From: a virus
Direction: 5' to 3' (one strand)
IMG/VR virus record: IMGVR_UViG_3300021197_000270
Coordinates: 1-55,098 of that record
DNA: 55,098 nt
Shown: positions 5,516 through 11,512 of the stretch, piece by piece
Layout of the letters: every line of letters begins with the position of its first letter
Position numbering within the stretch: position 1 is the stretch's first letter
The notes under the pieces: generated by a model
What the model saw: only the letters and a program-made list of their open reading frames with translations
Database searches by the model: none
Told to the model about the DNA's origin: nothing
Position numbers and translations under genes: made by a program

Positions 5516-5948
5516 AGCGATTTACATTTTTGAAGATGAGCATGACCACGTTGGAAGACCAGACGAGGTTTACGTTTACAAGCATTATGACAACTACCCA
5601 GAAGGTGCGGTGGATTTCATTGAGAACGCCAAGGAGTTCGCATGGGAGTTGCCACGGTTTGAGGCTGACGAGTTTGCGGCATCGTTTGTTGCGGCGAACA
5701 AGGATCGGAAGGGTGGCGGCATTCGTTTGGTCAACGCGAGTTTCAAGGATCGTGATGAGATGTTGGAGGCCAATCATTGGTGCGACTATCATTATGTGAT
5801 CTCAAAACATAACAGCCAAGATTTGTGGATTGAGATTTGGGACAGCCGTTATGACATGGATTCGGATGATACGGCTTGGGTTTTGATTGACGAGTTAACG
5901 CATACGGAGATGAAGGAGAAATACGGTGAACGTGCTATCGCTGTTTGA
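5505..5948 (+). CDS. Conserved phage protein of unknown function (147 aa)
   Basis: The protein opens MGTRAIYIFEDEHDHVGRPD and continues VYVYKHYDNYPEGA, ELPRFEADEFAASFVAANK and GGGIRL. This pattern occurs widely among phage and prophage hypothetical proteins. No known catalytic motif is evident. GGAGGAAGACA precedes the start. The coding sequence carries the AAGGAG ribosome site of the methyltransferase, whose GTG start lies 23 bases before this gene's stop. Confidence 0.75.
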   Translation: MGTRAIYIFEDEHDHVGRPDEVYVYKHYDNYPEGAVDFIENAKEFAWELPRFEADEFAASFVAANKDRKGGGIRLVNASFKDRDEMLEANHWCDYHYVISKHNSQDLWIEIWDSRYDMDSDDTAWVLIDELTHTEMKEKYGERAIAV

Positions 5949-7122
5949 CGGAATGTCATGTGGGAGGCTGGCTCTTGAAAGGGCTGGCTTTCCTATCCAC
6001 AACTACTTTGCCAGCGAGATCGACAAGTATGCGATTGAGGTGGCGAGAGCCAACTATCCTGACACGGTGCATCTGGGTGATGTAACCACCGTAACCACAA
6101 AGCATGGTCGTCTTTTTTACGAGGATGAAAACGGTGTTGGGTGTGGCGCGGACATTGATCTGTTGATCGGCGGCTCACCCTGTCAGGGATTTTCGTTTGC
6201 CGGCAAGCAACTCAATTTTGACGATCCGCGTTCCAAACTTTTCTTTGAGTTCGTGCGGCTGTTGAAAGCGTTGAAGCCAAAGTATTTCCTGTTGGAAAAC
6301 GTCAACATGAAGAAAGAATATCAGGACGTTATATCTGACCTTCTGGGATGCAAGCCTATAGACATCAACTCAAACCGTGTAAGCGCGCAGAATCGGCGCC
6401 GTTTGTATTGGACGAACATTCCAGTCAAGTCCTTGCCGGAGAACAAGCATATCTATTTGAAAGACATCTTGGAGGATGGGTTCACGGATCGGGATAAGTC
6501 GCATTGCATAGACGCGAACTACTTCAAAGGCGGCAATCTGAAATCGTATTTTCAGAAGAACCGCCGCCAGCTTGTGTTTGATTTTGACGATCAGACGGAA
6601 GACGGCTTGCAGTTGGCTGGTGAGGCAGACCTAAAGGGTCACGGCTACAATCGCCGCGTCTATCATCCGGATGGCAAGGCGCCAAGTTTGTGTGCGAACT
6701 CTGGCGGCAATCTTGAACCAAAAGTCGTGGTGGTAGGTGAGGCCGAGGGCAATTCGTTTTATCAGGAGCGCAAGGTTTATGATCCGGAGCACAAGAGTCC
6801 AACTCTTACCGGCCAGCGGTCAAGCAACGTGCCAAAGATTCTTCAAGTGCCAAGGGGCAAGAACCAAGGTGGTATAAAAGCGGAGGATGGGAAGGTTCCC
6901 ACGTTGAGCGGATCGTCATGGGAGCATAACAATTTCTTGGCGGTTGATGGTATGAAGTGGCGCAAGTTGACGCCCATTGAATGTGAGCGGTTGCAGACCG
7001 TGCCGGACAACTACACCAACCATGTGTCGAACACCCAGCGTTATCGGATGTTGGGCAACGGCTGGACGATTGACGTAATCTGTCATCTGCTAGGGGGCAT
7101 GAAGGATGCTGTCGATCAGTAA
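5926..7122 (+). CDS. DNA (cytosine-5) methyltransferase
   Basis: 398 residues with canonical C5-methylase motifs. Motif I is SLFDGMSCG (residues 5-13, SAM binding) and motif IV is GGSPCQGFS with catalytic Cys86. ENV at 124-126 is motif VI, NRVSAQNRRRLYW is motif VIII, and the C-terminal MLGNGWTIDV is motif X. The start is GTG with AAGGAG upstream. Between motifs VIII and X (about residues 235-330) lie three related units: VYHPDGKAPSL, VYDPEHKSPTL and AEDGKVPTL, an unusual repeated target-recognition region. No cognate restriction enzyme is in the window, so it is probably an orphan methylase protecting phage DNA from host restriction. Confidence 0.92.
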   Translation: MNVLSLFDGMSCGRLALERAGFPIHNYFASEIDKYAIEVARANYPDTVHLGDVTTVTTKHGRLFYEDENGVGCGADIDLLIGGSPCQGFSFAGKQLNFDDPRSKLFFEFVRLLKALKPKYFLLENVNMKKEYQDVISDLLGCKPIDINSNRVSAQNRRRLYWTNIPVKSLPENKHIYLKDILEDGFTDRDKSHCIDANYFKGGNLKSYFQKNRRQLVFDFDDQTEDGLQLAGEADLKGHGYNRRVYHPDGKAPSLCANSGGNLEPKVVVVGEAEGNSFYQERKVYDPEHKSPTLTGQRSSNVPKILQVPRGKNQGGIKAEDGKVPTLSGSSWEHNNFLAVDGMKWRKLTPIECERLQTVPDNYTNHVSNTQRYRMLGNGWTIDVICHLLGGMKDAVDQ

Positions 7123-7309
7123 GTGTCACAAGTGTGACAAGAAGGCGGACGCAAAGGATGGGAACATCCTCCTTTGCACGGATCATTGGTTTGAAATCTA
7201 CGGAGGTAGAAATGGGAAAAGTAAAAGCATGGGTCATGGACATGGAGGAGGATGCTATCGACATGACCGTGGAAGAGTGGACAACCAAACATGGCGAGAG
7301 CGTGATTGA
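7106..7309 (+). CDS. Small CxxC...CxxH zinc-binding protein
   Basis: The first 35 residues form a convincing zinc knuckle: CHKCDKKADAKDG followed by LLCTDHWFEIY (Cys7, Cys10 and the later Cys-Thr-Asp-His). AAGGATG supports the start inside the methylase gene. Beyond residue 35 the frame overlaps the next gene by 98 bases and becomes Gly/His-rich. The functional part is probably the N-terminal knuckle, and the tail may be incidental. Confidence 0.55.
   Translation: MLSISKCHKCDKKADAKDGNILLCTDHWFEIYGGRNGKSKSMGHGHGGGCYRHDRGRVDNQTWRERD
7122..7139. repeat. Two-copy iteron AGTGTCACA AGTGTGACA
   Basis: Two tandem 9-bp units identical in pattern to those at 4539-4817, placed at the methylase stop codon. 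They may be a secondary binding site for the same protein. Confidence 0.6.
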
Positions 7310-7391
7310 GGTTTACCATGAGGCGCGGCGCAAGTACGCGGGTTTAGTTAACGAAGGACCGGACGGTCCACCGGAGGATGAAGATGAGTAA
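7212..7391 (+). CDS. Small acidic hypothetical protein (59 aa)
   Basis: The start at 7212 is set by CGGAGG five bases upstream. The 59-residue product begins MGKVKAWVMDMEEDAIDMT and ends in an acidic PPEDEDE tail. The pattern of a short helical protein with a C-terminal Asp/Glu run recurs in neighbouring genes (7574 and 7866). It is not recognised. Overlaps the next gene by eight bases. Confidence 0.65.
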   Translation: MGKVKAWVMDMEEDAIDMTVEEWTTKHGESVIEVYHEARRKYAGLVNEGPDGPPEDEDE

Positions 7392-7581
7392 CTATGAGGT
7401 AAGGGTAACACCGCATTTTTCTGGCAAGACGTACAATGTTGATTTGGTGTCTTGGGATAGAAAGGGCAACGGCATGATGGTGGGCAAGGCTTTTGATGTA
7501 TCTCGTCAAGAAGCAGATAAGGAATCAAAGCGCGTTGCTGAGTTATACAACGCCACAATAACGGACAAAGACGATGAGTGA
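7384..7581 (+). CDS. Small hypothetical protein (65 aa)
   Basis: The start at 7384 is chosen over 7378 because GGAGG (7373-7377) is then six bases away. The 65-residue product (MSNYEVRVTPHFSGKTYNVD...) has a beta-strand N-terminal half, a helical second half and an acidic DKDDE end. It is not recognised. It overlaps both neighbours by eight bases within the coupled early run. Confidence 0.65.
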   Translation: MSNYEVRVTPHFSGKTYNVDLVSWDRKGNGMMVGKAFDVSRQEADKESKRVAELYNATITDKDDE

Positions 7582-7873
7582 CATGGACTGGACACTAAGT
7601 TTTCTGTCGTCCGTGGCAGGCCAAATCACAACGTCATCAGGTGAGGGCAGCACGACACGTTTGTTTGCGTGGGGCACGAAGGGCGTTAACGAGGTTTTGC
7701 ATCCGGCGGACTATTGGCTGTTTTACATCGTGGATGATAACGGCAAGCAAGGTGTGAGGATCAAGTCCTTTATCGCGCCGGACTCGGAGTTCTATTCCGT
7801 GATCGGATACTGCAAGTATCACGGCATTCAGTGTGAGATAGATGAGAGTTTACCGGAGGATGATGATGAATAA
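7574..7873 (+). CDS. Small hypothetical protein (99 aa)
   Basis: A 99-residue protein with a Trp/Tyr-rich middle (HPADYWLFYIVDDNGKQG) and an acidic SLPEDDDE tail. It is not recognised. The ribosome site is weak (AAAGACG), suggesting translation by coupling from the upstream gene, whose stop lies eight bases inside this gene. Probably an early accessory protein. Confidence 0.65.
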   Translation: MSDMDWTLSFLSSVAGQITTSSGEGSTTRLFAWGTKGVNEVLHPADYWLFYIVDDNGKQGVRIKSFIAPDSEFYSVIGYCKYHGIQCEIDESLPEDDDE

Positions 7874-8135
7874 ACGAGTGCAAGTTGCCCCACCATGGGT
7901 TCGCGGTTCAATGAGGCATGGGAGTCCGGCGGATCGTGGCTCGGCGGACGCATATTATGGGCGCCGTCCTGCTCCGCATTACGATCAGGTGCAGGAAAAC
8001 GGTTCGATGAAGCGCATCGAGCGCGAGGAGATGACGGATGAGCAAATCCAAGATTACCTCCGCGCCTATGAAAACGAGGATGACCGCAAGGATTGGGGCG
8101 GTCCAGAGCTGGAGGATGATGATGTTGAAACTTGA
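7866..8135 (+). CDS. Phage protein with DRGSADAYYGR motif
   Basis: Three successive ATG codons occur; 7866 is chosen because GGAGG (7855-7859) is six bases upstream. The 89-residue product contains SPADRGSADAYYGRRPAPHY, a short motif found in many otherwise unrelated phage small proteins of unknown role. A helical acidic C-terminus follows (EREEMTDEQIQDYLRAYEN). The gene overlaps its neighbours by 8 and 14 bases. Confidence 0.75.
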   Translation: MNKRVQVAPPWVRGSMRHGSPADRGSADAYYGRRPAPHYDQVQENGSMKRIEREEMTDEQIQDYLRAYENEDDRKDWGGPELEDDDVET

Positions 8136-8574
8136 AATAATTCCAGGATTACGTCCGGAGGATGATGATTTGGATTGGGTTTACAAGATGCGTGACAAGT
8201 GGGCAGACCTTGATGCGAACCGCGAATACCATGAGCAACACCCGCCGCAAGTTGGTGATTTGGTGGTAGTTTTGCACACGGCCTCACATTACGAAATGCA
8301 AAAGCCGCATGTGACAAGAATCAAGGCCATAACCGATAGGGGTCGGATTGTTGTGGATCACGATCATGAGGCATGGGCAGGCAAATCATTCTGGAAGTCG
8401 GGGCAGAATTGCAAGGCTCCGAAGGGACAGTGTTGGTTGGTTCCCGCTGAACTTTACCGAGACATCCCGCTTACTAAAGAAAACGCCCGATTAAAGAGCA
8501 ACGAAGAACGCGAACTTAAAATGCTTGAAAATGGTTACTTGAGAGCCAGAGGCAGAAGGAGGGCATGGCAATGA
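8122..8574 (+). CDS. Hypothetical protein (150 aa)
   Basis: The start at 8122 is the third of three ATG codons and has GGAGG (8111-8115) six bases upstream; the longer frame from 8038 only shadows the previous gene. The 150-residue protein has a beta-rich centre (GDLVVVLHTASHYEMQKPHV, RGRIVVDHDHEAW) suggestive of a small SH3-like or OB-like barrel, and a strongly basic C-terminus ending RARGRRRAWQ. The basic tail hints at nucleic-acid binding. Not assigned to a family. Confidence 0.65.
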   Translation: MLKLEIIPGLRPEDDDLDWVYKMRDKWADLDANREYHEQHPPQVGDLVVVLHTASHYEMQKPHVTRIKAITDRGRIVVDHDHEAWAGKSFWKSGQNCKAPKGQCWLVPAELYRDIPLTKENARLKSNEERELKMLENGYLRARGRRRAWQ

Positions 8575-8750
8575 AGAACGCCGCAGACATGACGGTTGAC
8601 GAGTTCGCGCAAGAACTTAGACGCATCCGCGACAAGGCTTGGTTTATCAAAACCATTGCTGGCACGAGGCAGGATCGCTCATACAAGAACCAGCAGCGCG
8701 GTGATTTTTATGGGAAAGACAACAAGTGTCAGATCAAAAAGAATACCTGA
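8571..8750 (+). CDS. Small hypothetical protein (59 aa)
   Basis: The AAGGAGGG site at 8556-8563 serves an ATG at 8565 or 8571; 8571 gives better spacing. The product starts MKNAADMTVDEFAQELRRIR, a helical motif also seen in other small phage proteins, and ends basic (KCQIKKNT). It is not recognised. It overlaps its neighbours by 4 and 25 bases. Confidence 0.6.
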   Translation: MKNAADMTVDEFAQELRRIRDKAWFIKTIAGTRQDRSYKNQQRGDFYGKDNKCQIKKNT

Positions 8751-8923
8751 TCGCGCAAGACTTCATCGTCCATGGGTCTCACTACTATGTAGTGAAGGCA
8801 AATACCATGGGCGAAGCGATTGCGCTAATTGAGAACGATCCGGACTTGTTACCAGTCGATTACGAGACGAACAAGTTCAAGGTCATTGGCTACACCGAGT
8901 CGGAGGACAACTATGATAGTTAA
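8726..8923 (+). CDS. Small hypothetical protein, GTG start (65 aa)
   Basis: The frame opens with GTG at 8726 and reads SDQKEYLIAQDFIVHGSHYY, then VKANTMGEAIALIENDPDL. The latter resembles a short alpha-beta unit seen in many small phage proteins, in which a strand is followed by an amphipathic helix. The ribosome site is weak (GGGAAAG), so translation is probably coupled to the preceding gene. Function unknown. Confidence 0.55.
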   Translation: MSDQKEYLIAQDFIVHGSHYYVVKANTMGEAIALIENDPDLLPVDYETNKFKVIGYTESEDNYDS

Positions 8924-9101
8924 GTTTCTAACGGTGATACTGATGTGCACCGGAAGCGAATGTAAATGGATTGAAGGTTCATTGCACAATGAAAAATGGC
9001 AGTGCTTGTACGAGATTGCTGAAATGCGGCCTAAATATTACGAAAACAAAACCATGAAATTTGTGGACTGTAAGAGAATAACAACTTATAAACATGGCTA
9101 A
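8913..9101 (+). CDS. Small exported cysteine protein
   Basis: The start at 8913 follows GGAGG (8902-8906). The 62-residue product begins MIVKFLTVILMCTGSECKW, a short hydrophobic signal-like segment, and has four cysteines (12, 17 and two later). That suggests disulfides in the periplasm, or a lipid-modified Cys12 if the segment acts as a lipobox (LMCT is imperfect). Two other genes (11112 and 47139) encode similar tiny exported cysteine proteins. Possibly a superinfection-exclusion factor; this is speculation. Confidence 0.6.
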   Translation: MIVKFLTVILMCTGSECKWIEGSLHNEKWQCLYEIAEMRPKYYENKTMKFVDCKRITTYKHG

Positions 9102-9672
9102 TGATAATAAAATCTTAGATTTCACAATTACTTTGTACTCAAACAAGTTGAAGATTGTGAAGGAGGTGGTCTGTAAGCCCACCGAAGTGGAGAAGGTGAT
9201 TGATGAGTTGGACAAACAAGCCAGCATCCCCAGAAGGGGAGACGGTCACCATGGTTACTACATCGAGGTCGAAGTAAGGAGGCATAAGGATGTATATAGG
9301 AAACCAAACGGTGTTGATAAACGACACCCTAAACCTGCTACGCGGAAAGCTAGTGCGGTTCATTCTGGAGGACGGGGACATGCGGATGATCGCAAACCTC
9401 GTGGCAACAGCGGACGAACTGGGTCTGGAGTACGATCAGGAGTCGATGACGTATCGGGATCGAAAGGGCGAGGAGGCAAGACGCAAGAGCCGAGCGCAAC
9501 TAGCAAAGGAACTAGAGCCAGGACTCAATGCACTGTTCGGGACGGATTACGCAAGACACGACCCGAACCTAAGTCCGGAGGAAAGAGAGCAGATGCTGAA
9601 GGAGGCAAAGCGTCTGGAGGCAAACCGCAAGGCGCGAGAAAAGTATCACGCAAAAAAGAAAGGCAAAGCTAA
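9094..9672 (+). CDS. Uncertain ORF: plausible N-terminus with shadow tail
   Basis: Residues 1-65 look like a real small protein (beta strand DFTITLYSNKLKIVKEVV, then helix EVEKVIDELDKQA). From about residue 66 on, the frame lies under the gene at 9290 and becomes low-complexity Gly/Arg/Lys/Ser, typical of an alternative-frame shadow. Its stop forms TAATG with the ribbon-helix-helix gene at 9672. A natural gene ending near 9290 that lost its stop, or a sequence error, is the simplest explanation. Confidence 0.4.
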   Translation: MANDNKILDFTITLYSNKLKIVKEVVCKPTEVEKVIDELDKQASIPRRGDGHHGYYIEVEVRRHKDVYRKPNGVDKRHPKPATRKASAVHSGGRGHADDRKPRGNSGRTGSGVRSGVDDVSGSKGRGGKTQEPSATSKGTRARTQCTVRDGLRKTRPEPKSGGKRADAEGGKASGGKPQGARKVSRKKERQS

Positions 9673-9703
9673 TGGCAGCAAAGCGCGGAAGACCTCAAGT
9701 TGA
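9290..9703 (+). CDS. Early protein carrying an 18-residue copy of the capsid N-terminus
   Basis: This 137-residue protein has AAGGAGG seven bases before its start. Residues 1-65 are unrecognised (MYIGNQTVLINDTLNLLRGK...). Residues 67-84 read SRAQLAKELEPGLNALFG, identical to residues 4-21 of the major capsid protein at 42798-43709. Twelve of these 18 codons differ and every difference is synonymous, so the peptide is kept by selection in this frame. A basic helical tail follows (EREQMLKEAKRLEANRKARE, then KKKGKAN). It may interact with the capsid assembly machinery or mimic the capsid N-terminus. Confidence 0.8.
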   Translation: MYIGNQTVLINDTLNLLRGKLVRFILEDGDMRMIANLVATADELGLEYDQESMTYRDRKGEEARRKSRAQLAKELEPGLNALFGTDYARHDPNLSPEEREQMLKEAKRLEANRKAREKYHAKKKGKANGSKARKTSS

Positions 9704-9848
9704 GGAGAAGGCGGCTTTTCGTAACGTAGCGGTCCCGATAGAAATCTACGACATGATCCGCAAGTTATCCAAGGCTGAAGAGCGGACGATTGCTAGGCAA
9801 TTAGCTGTTCTGATTAAAGAAGCATACCATCGTAAATTGGAGGTTTGA
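9672..9848 (+). CDS. Ribbon-helix-helix-like small protein (58 aa)
   Basis: The frame opens at ATG 9672 (MAAKRGRPQV) and ends TGA 9846-9848. The pattern FRNVAVPIEIYDMIRKLSKA followed by EERTIARQLAVLIKEAYHR fits a ribbon-helix-helix (Arc/CopG-like) DNA-binding fold: one beta strand, then two helices. The basic KRGRP start could contact the minor groove. It is likely a dimeric repressor acting on phage promoters; the candidate operators are at 23-38 and 12998-13010. Overlaps the previous gene by 32 bases. Confidence 0.7.
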   Translation: MAAKRGRPQVEEKAAFRNVAVPIEIYDMIRKLSKAEERTIARQLAVLIKEAYHRKLEV

Positions 9849-9849
9849 T

Positions 9850-10065
9850 ATGTTTGGTAAGTTTATGAAGATGTTTTTCCCTATGTTTGTTTCGGAACCG
9901 GAACGTGCGCGGGATGAGAAGGGTCGCCTTGTTGGGGACGACAAGAAGACTCCTACGTTTAATGAAGCGTGGGTCGGGGGTCAGGCGCCGGCAAAGAAGG
10001 TTGCACCCAAGCCGCTACCGAAGAAGCGTGGCAGGCCAAAGGGTAGCAAGAATAAGAAAAAATGA
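9850..10065 (+). CDS. Small basic protein with AT-hook
   Basis: 71 residues starting MFGKFMKMFFPMF, an amphipathic or hydrophobic N-terminus, and ending in PKKRGRPKGSKNKKK. That end contains a GRP core flanked by basic residues, as in AT-hook minor-groove binders. GGAGG (9839-9843) gives a good start. It overlaps the following ArfA-like ORF as ATGA. Possibly a nucleoid or DNA-associated factor; the hydrophobic N-terminus may tether it to the membrane. Confidence 0.7.
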   Translation: MFGKFMKMFFPMFVSEPERARDEKGRLVGDDKKTPTFNEAWVGGQAPAKKVAPKPLPKKRGRPKGSKNKKK

Positions 10066-10211
10066 AACGCAATCCGCTGGCACGCAAGATCCGTGAGCCG
10101 AGGTTCAGGAAGCGTGTCGTAAAATCCAAGAAGGTATATACAAGGAAGGGGCGGTCAATCCGCCCCTTTCATATTAAGAAACACCTCTTAGCAAAGCAGA
10201 TTCTTTTATGA
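10062..10211 (+). CDS. ArfA-like ribosome-rescue peptide with internal terminator
   Basis: A 49-codon ORF overlaps the previous stop (ATGA). Residues 11-30 read REPRFRKRVVKSKKVYTRKG. This matches the core of the rescue factor ArfA (xP-x-FRxRV-x3-KK-x-Y-x-RKG), which recruits RF2 to ribosomes stalled on mRNA without a stop codon. A terminator-type hairpin (10146-10168) lies inside the coding sequence, before the stop at 10209. Transcripts should therefore end near codon 35 without a stop, the arrangement known for bacterial arfA. The similarity is short, and a phage-specific basic peptide remains possible. Confidence 0.6.
   Translation: MKRNPLARKIREPRFRKRVVKSKKVYTRKGRSIRPFHIKKHLLAKQILL
10146..10172. 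terminator. Intragenic, bidirectional terminator hairpin
   Basis: AAGGGGCGG (10146-10154) pairs perfectly with CCGCCCCTT (10160-10168) around TCAAT, followed by TTTCATATT. It lies between the convergent 9850-side run and the gene ending at 10174, and inside the ArfA-like ORF. The T-tract is short on both strands. Confidence 0.7.
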
Positions 10212-10407
10212 CTGCTTCAGTATAATTATCCCAACGACCCTGAATGATCTTTCGCTGCACCTCGTTGGCGCTATATAATTGTTTCCAAAGCTCACCGATA
10301 TAATCAACTATCTCAGCGTGGCTTTTGTCTTTTAGGTCTAGTTCAGCTAAAATTCTAAACTGGAAGTTTGTTTCTGGATTATCTAGTTCATGTTGATAAG
10401 CACTCAT
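10174..10407 (-). CDS. Small hypothetical protein (77 aa)
   Basis: A 77-residue helical protein (MSAYQHELDNPETNFQFRIL at the N-terminus) with AAGGAGA just upstream. It is not recognised. It is the last gene of the leftward unit that starts at 12963, and its 3' end is antisense to the final codons of the ArfA-like ORF, with the shared hairpin at 10146-10172 as terminator. Confidence 0.65.
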   Translation of the reverse strand: MSAYQHELDNPETNFQFRILAELDLKDKSHAEIVDYIGELWKQLYSANEVQRKIIQGRWDNYTEAVIKESALLRGVS

Positions 10408-10423
10408 CTCTTTCTCCTTAATG

Positions 10424-10522
10424 TTAGAACAGACTCAGCTGCTCCGGCTCGCGCATGATCTCGTCTATGTCTTTATGCATGATCTCGGTAAACTCACCAG
10501 CCGACCACCATGAAATGATCAT
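10424..10522 (-). CDS. 32-aa peptide ending in a sliding-clamp-binding motif
   Basis: The ATG overlaps the stop of the XF1762-like gene (ATGA). The product opens MIISWWSAGEFTEIMHKD and ends EQLSLF. QLSLF at the extreme C-terminus is the canonical beta-clamp-binding pentapeptide of polymerases and clamp loaders. The WWSAG opening is also the usual start of phage PAPS-reductase-like proteins that follow XF1762 genes in other phages. This may therefore be an internally deleted relic, or a purposeful clamp-binding micropeptide. Confidence 0.5.
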   Translation of the reverse strand: MIISWWSAGEFTEIMHKDIDEIMREPEQLSLF

Positions 10523-10971
10523 GCTTCCCACCTAAACTTCAGCTGCCCATAGATTGGTTGCCACTCCCGACTCCGATTCTTGCGATCCCAGCCCTGCGAG
10601 GTGGGCTTGACCTCCCCGACAATCTTCCAACCGGCGCCTCGAAGCGAGGAGCCAGACTCTTCTTGCAAGGTATATGTCACCATGCGTTGACCACCCATTT
10701 GTTGCCAAATTCGCCAACACCGCCCGTAAAGAAAACTGCACGAGTTTTTGGGTGCGTGATCTACAACGCAAACTCTGGTAACCTCGGCTGTCACCCCATC
10801 GTCTAGCATCCGAGCTACGGGTCTGCCCACAATGGCTACCCCGACAAGTTCGCCTGCATAGGTTGCCCCGATAGCAAACTTACCCCCGCCAGTAGGTTTG
10901 TTGTGGCGGTGAAAGTTATCTACGAACTCGTTCGCCTCACGAATGCTGATCGGTGTTACCGTTAACTTCAC
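10519..10971 (-). CDS. XF1762-family GNAT-like protein
   Basis: Starting at GTG 10971, where GGAGA lies eight bases upstream, the 150-residue product reads MKLTVTPISIREANEFVDN, then HRHNKPTGGGKFAIG, VAIVGRPVARMLDDG, EVTRVCV and TYTLQEESGSSLRGAGW. This is the XF1762 family, an acetyltransferase-like fold widespread in phages. Activity and substrate are unknown. An upstream ATG at 11046 would extend it by 25 residues into the overlapping zinc-ribbon gene and is less likely. Confidence 0.85.
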   Translation of the reverse strand: MKLTVTPISIREANEFVDNFHRHNKPTGGGKFAIGATYAGELVGVAIVGRPVARMLDDGVTAEVTRVCVVDHAPKNSCSFLYGRCWRIWQQMGGQRMVTYTLQEESGSSLRGAGWKIVGEVKPTSQGWDRKNRSREWQPIYGQLKFRWEA

Positions 10972-11128
10972 AAGCCTGTTCTCCGGTGCAACATTCACTG
11001 ATAACCAGATGACATACCGAGCATTGTATGTGCCCATGGACATCAACTGGCGGCATCATCGTCTGGCATCGAGGGCAATGCCCCCGTGCTAATCGTTCTG
11101 CAAAAGTACCGTCACCCTGATCTATCAC
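10937..11128 (-). CDS. Small zinc-ribbon protein, GTG start
   Basis: The GTG start at 11128 has GGAGA six bases upstream. The 63-residue protein contains CPRCQTMM, then CSVCHLVISECC and a further Cys, a typical zinc ribbon. It is probably a nucleic-acid- or protein-binding adaptor. It overlaps the XF1762-like gene by 35 bases and the upstream exported-protein gene by 17, so it lies inside a tightly coupled leftward unit from the helicase. Confidence 0.7.
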   Translation of the reverse strand: MIDQGDGTFAERLARGHCPRCQTMMPPVDVHGHIQCSVCHLVISECCTGEQACEVNGNTDQHS

Positions 11129-11297
11129 GTTTCGTCTCCGCTCTGACGCATACCGCCTCCTGATTTAAAGGCATGTTCTCCCATAGAATCTGACTCGCTG
11201 CCGAGTGACAGTCCTCCATCGTTGGAAACCCCGACAGAACTCTTGTTTCGATTCTGTCCATCTCCACGGCGATCACTAGGACGAGGAGCCATATCAT
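11112..11297 (-). CDS. Small exported or membrane-anchored protein
   Basis: 61 residues beginning MIWLLVLVIAVEMDRIETRV, a hydrophobic signal or anchor segment, followed by a soluble domain with two cysteines (MEDCHSAA and AVCVRAE). GGAGAA precedes the start. The layout of hydrophobic start, Phe, a Cys in a helix, then VCV resembles the small protein at 47139-47366. A periplasmic role is inferred; function unknown. Confidence 0.65.
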   Translation of the reverse strand: MIWLLVLVIAVEMDRIETRVLSGFPTMEDCHSAASQILWENMPLNQEAVCVRAETKRDRSG

Positions 11298-11512
11298 TTC
11301 TCCGCCTGCTTTGTTGTATGAACTGGCCTGTTCTCCGAAAACGAAATGACATTGTCTCTCCCCAATCCTCTAATGAACTTTTCGGCAATATCAGGTGTTA
11401 GACCTGTTAGCTTACCAAACCGATCAACGGCCTGAACAAGTGTCAGACCACCCTTCTTGTAGTCAATCAGCACATCTATGCTGCCTGTGATTTTGGCGTC
11501 AGCTTCAGCCAT
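11294..11512 (-). CDS. Small hypothetical protein (72 aa)
   Basis: 72 residues, mostly helical (MAEADAKITGSIDVLIDYKK, then GGLTLVQAVDRFGKLTGLTP), not recognised. It overlaps the end of the helicase gene by 37 bases and the next gene by four (ATGA). The position immediately after the helicase suggests co-expression and perhaps an accessory role. Confidence 0.65.
   Translation of the reverse strand: MAEADAKITGSIDVLIDYKKGGLTLVQAVDRFGKLTGLTPDIAEKFIRGLGRDNVISFSENRPVHTTKQAEK

Noticed and set aside
10519-11046. Longer start (ATG 11046) for the XF1762-like gene
   Set aside because: The family normally starts at the KLTVTPI strand, the GTG at 10971 has a GGAGA site, and the longer start would lie well inside the zinc-ribbon gene.
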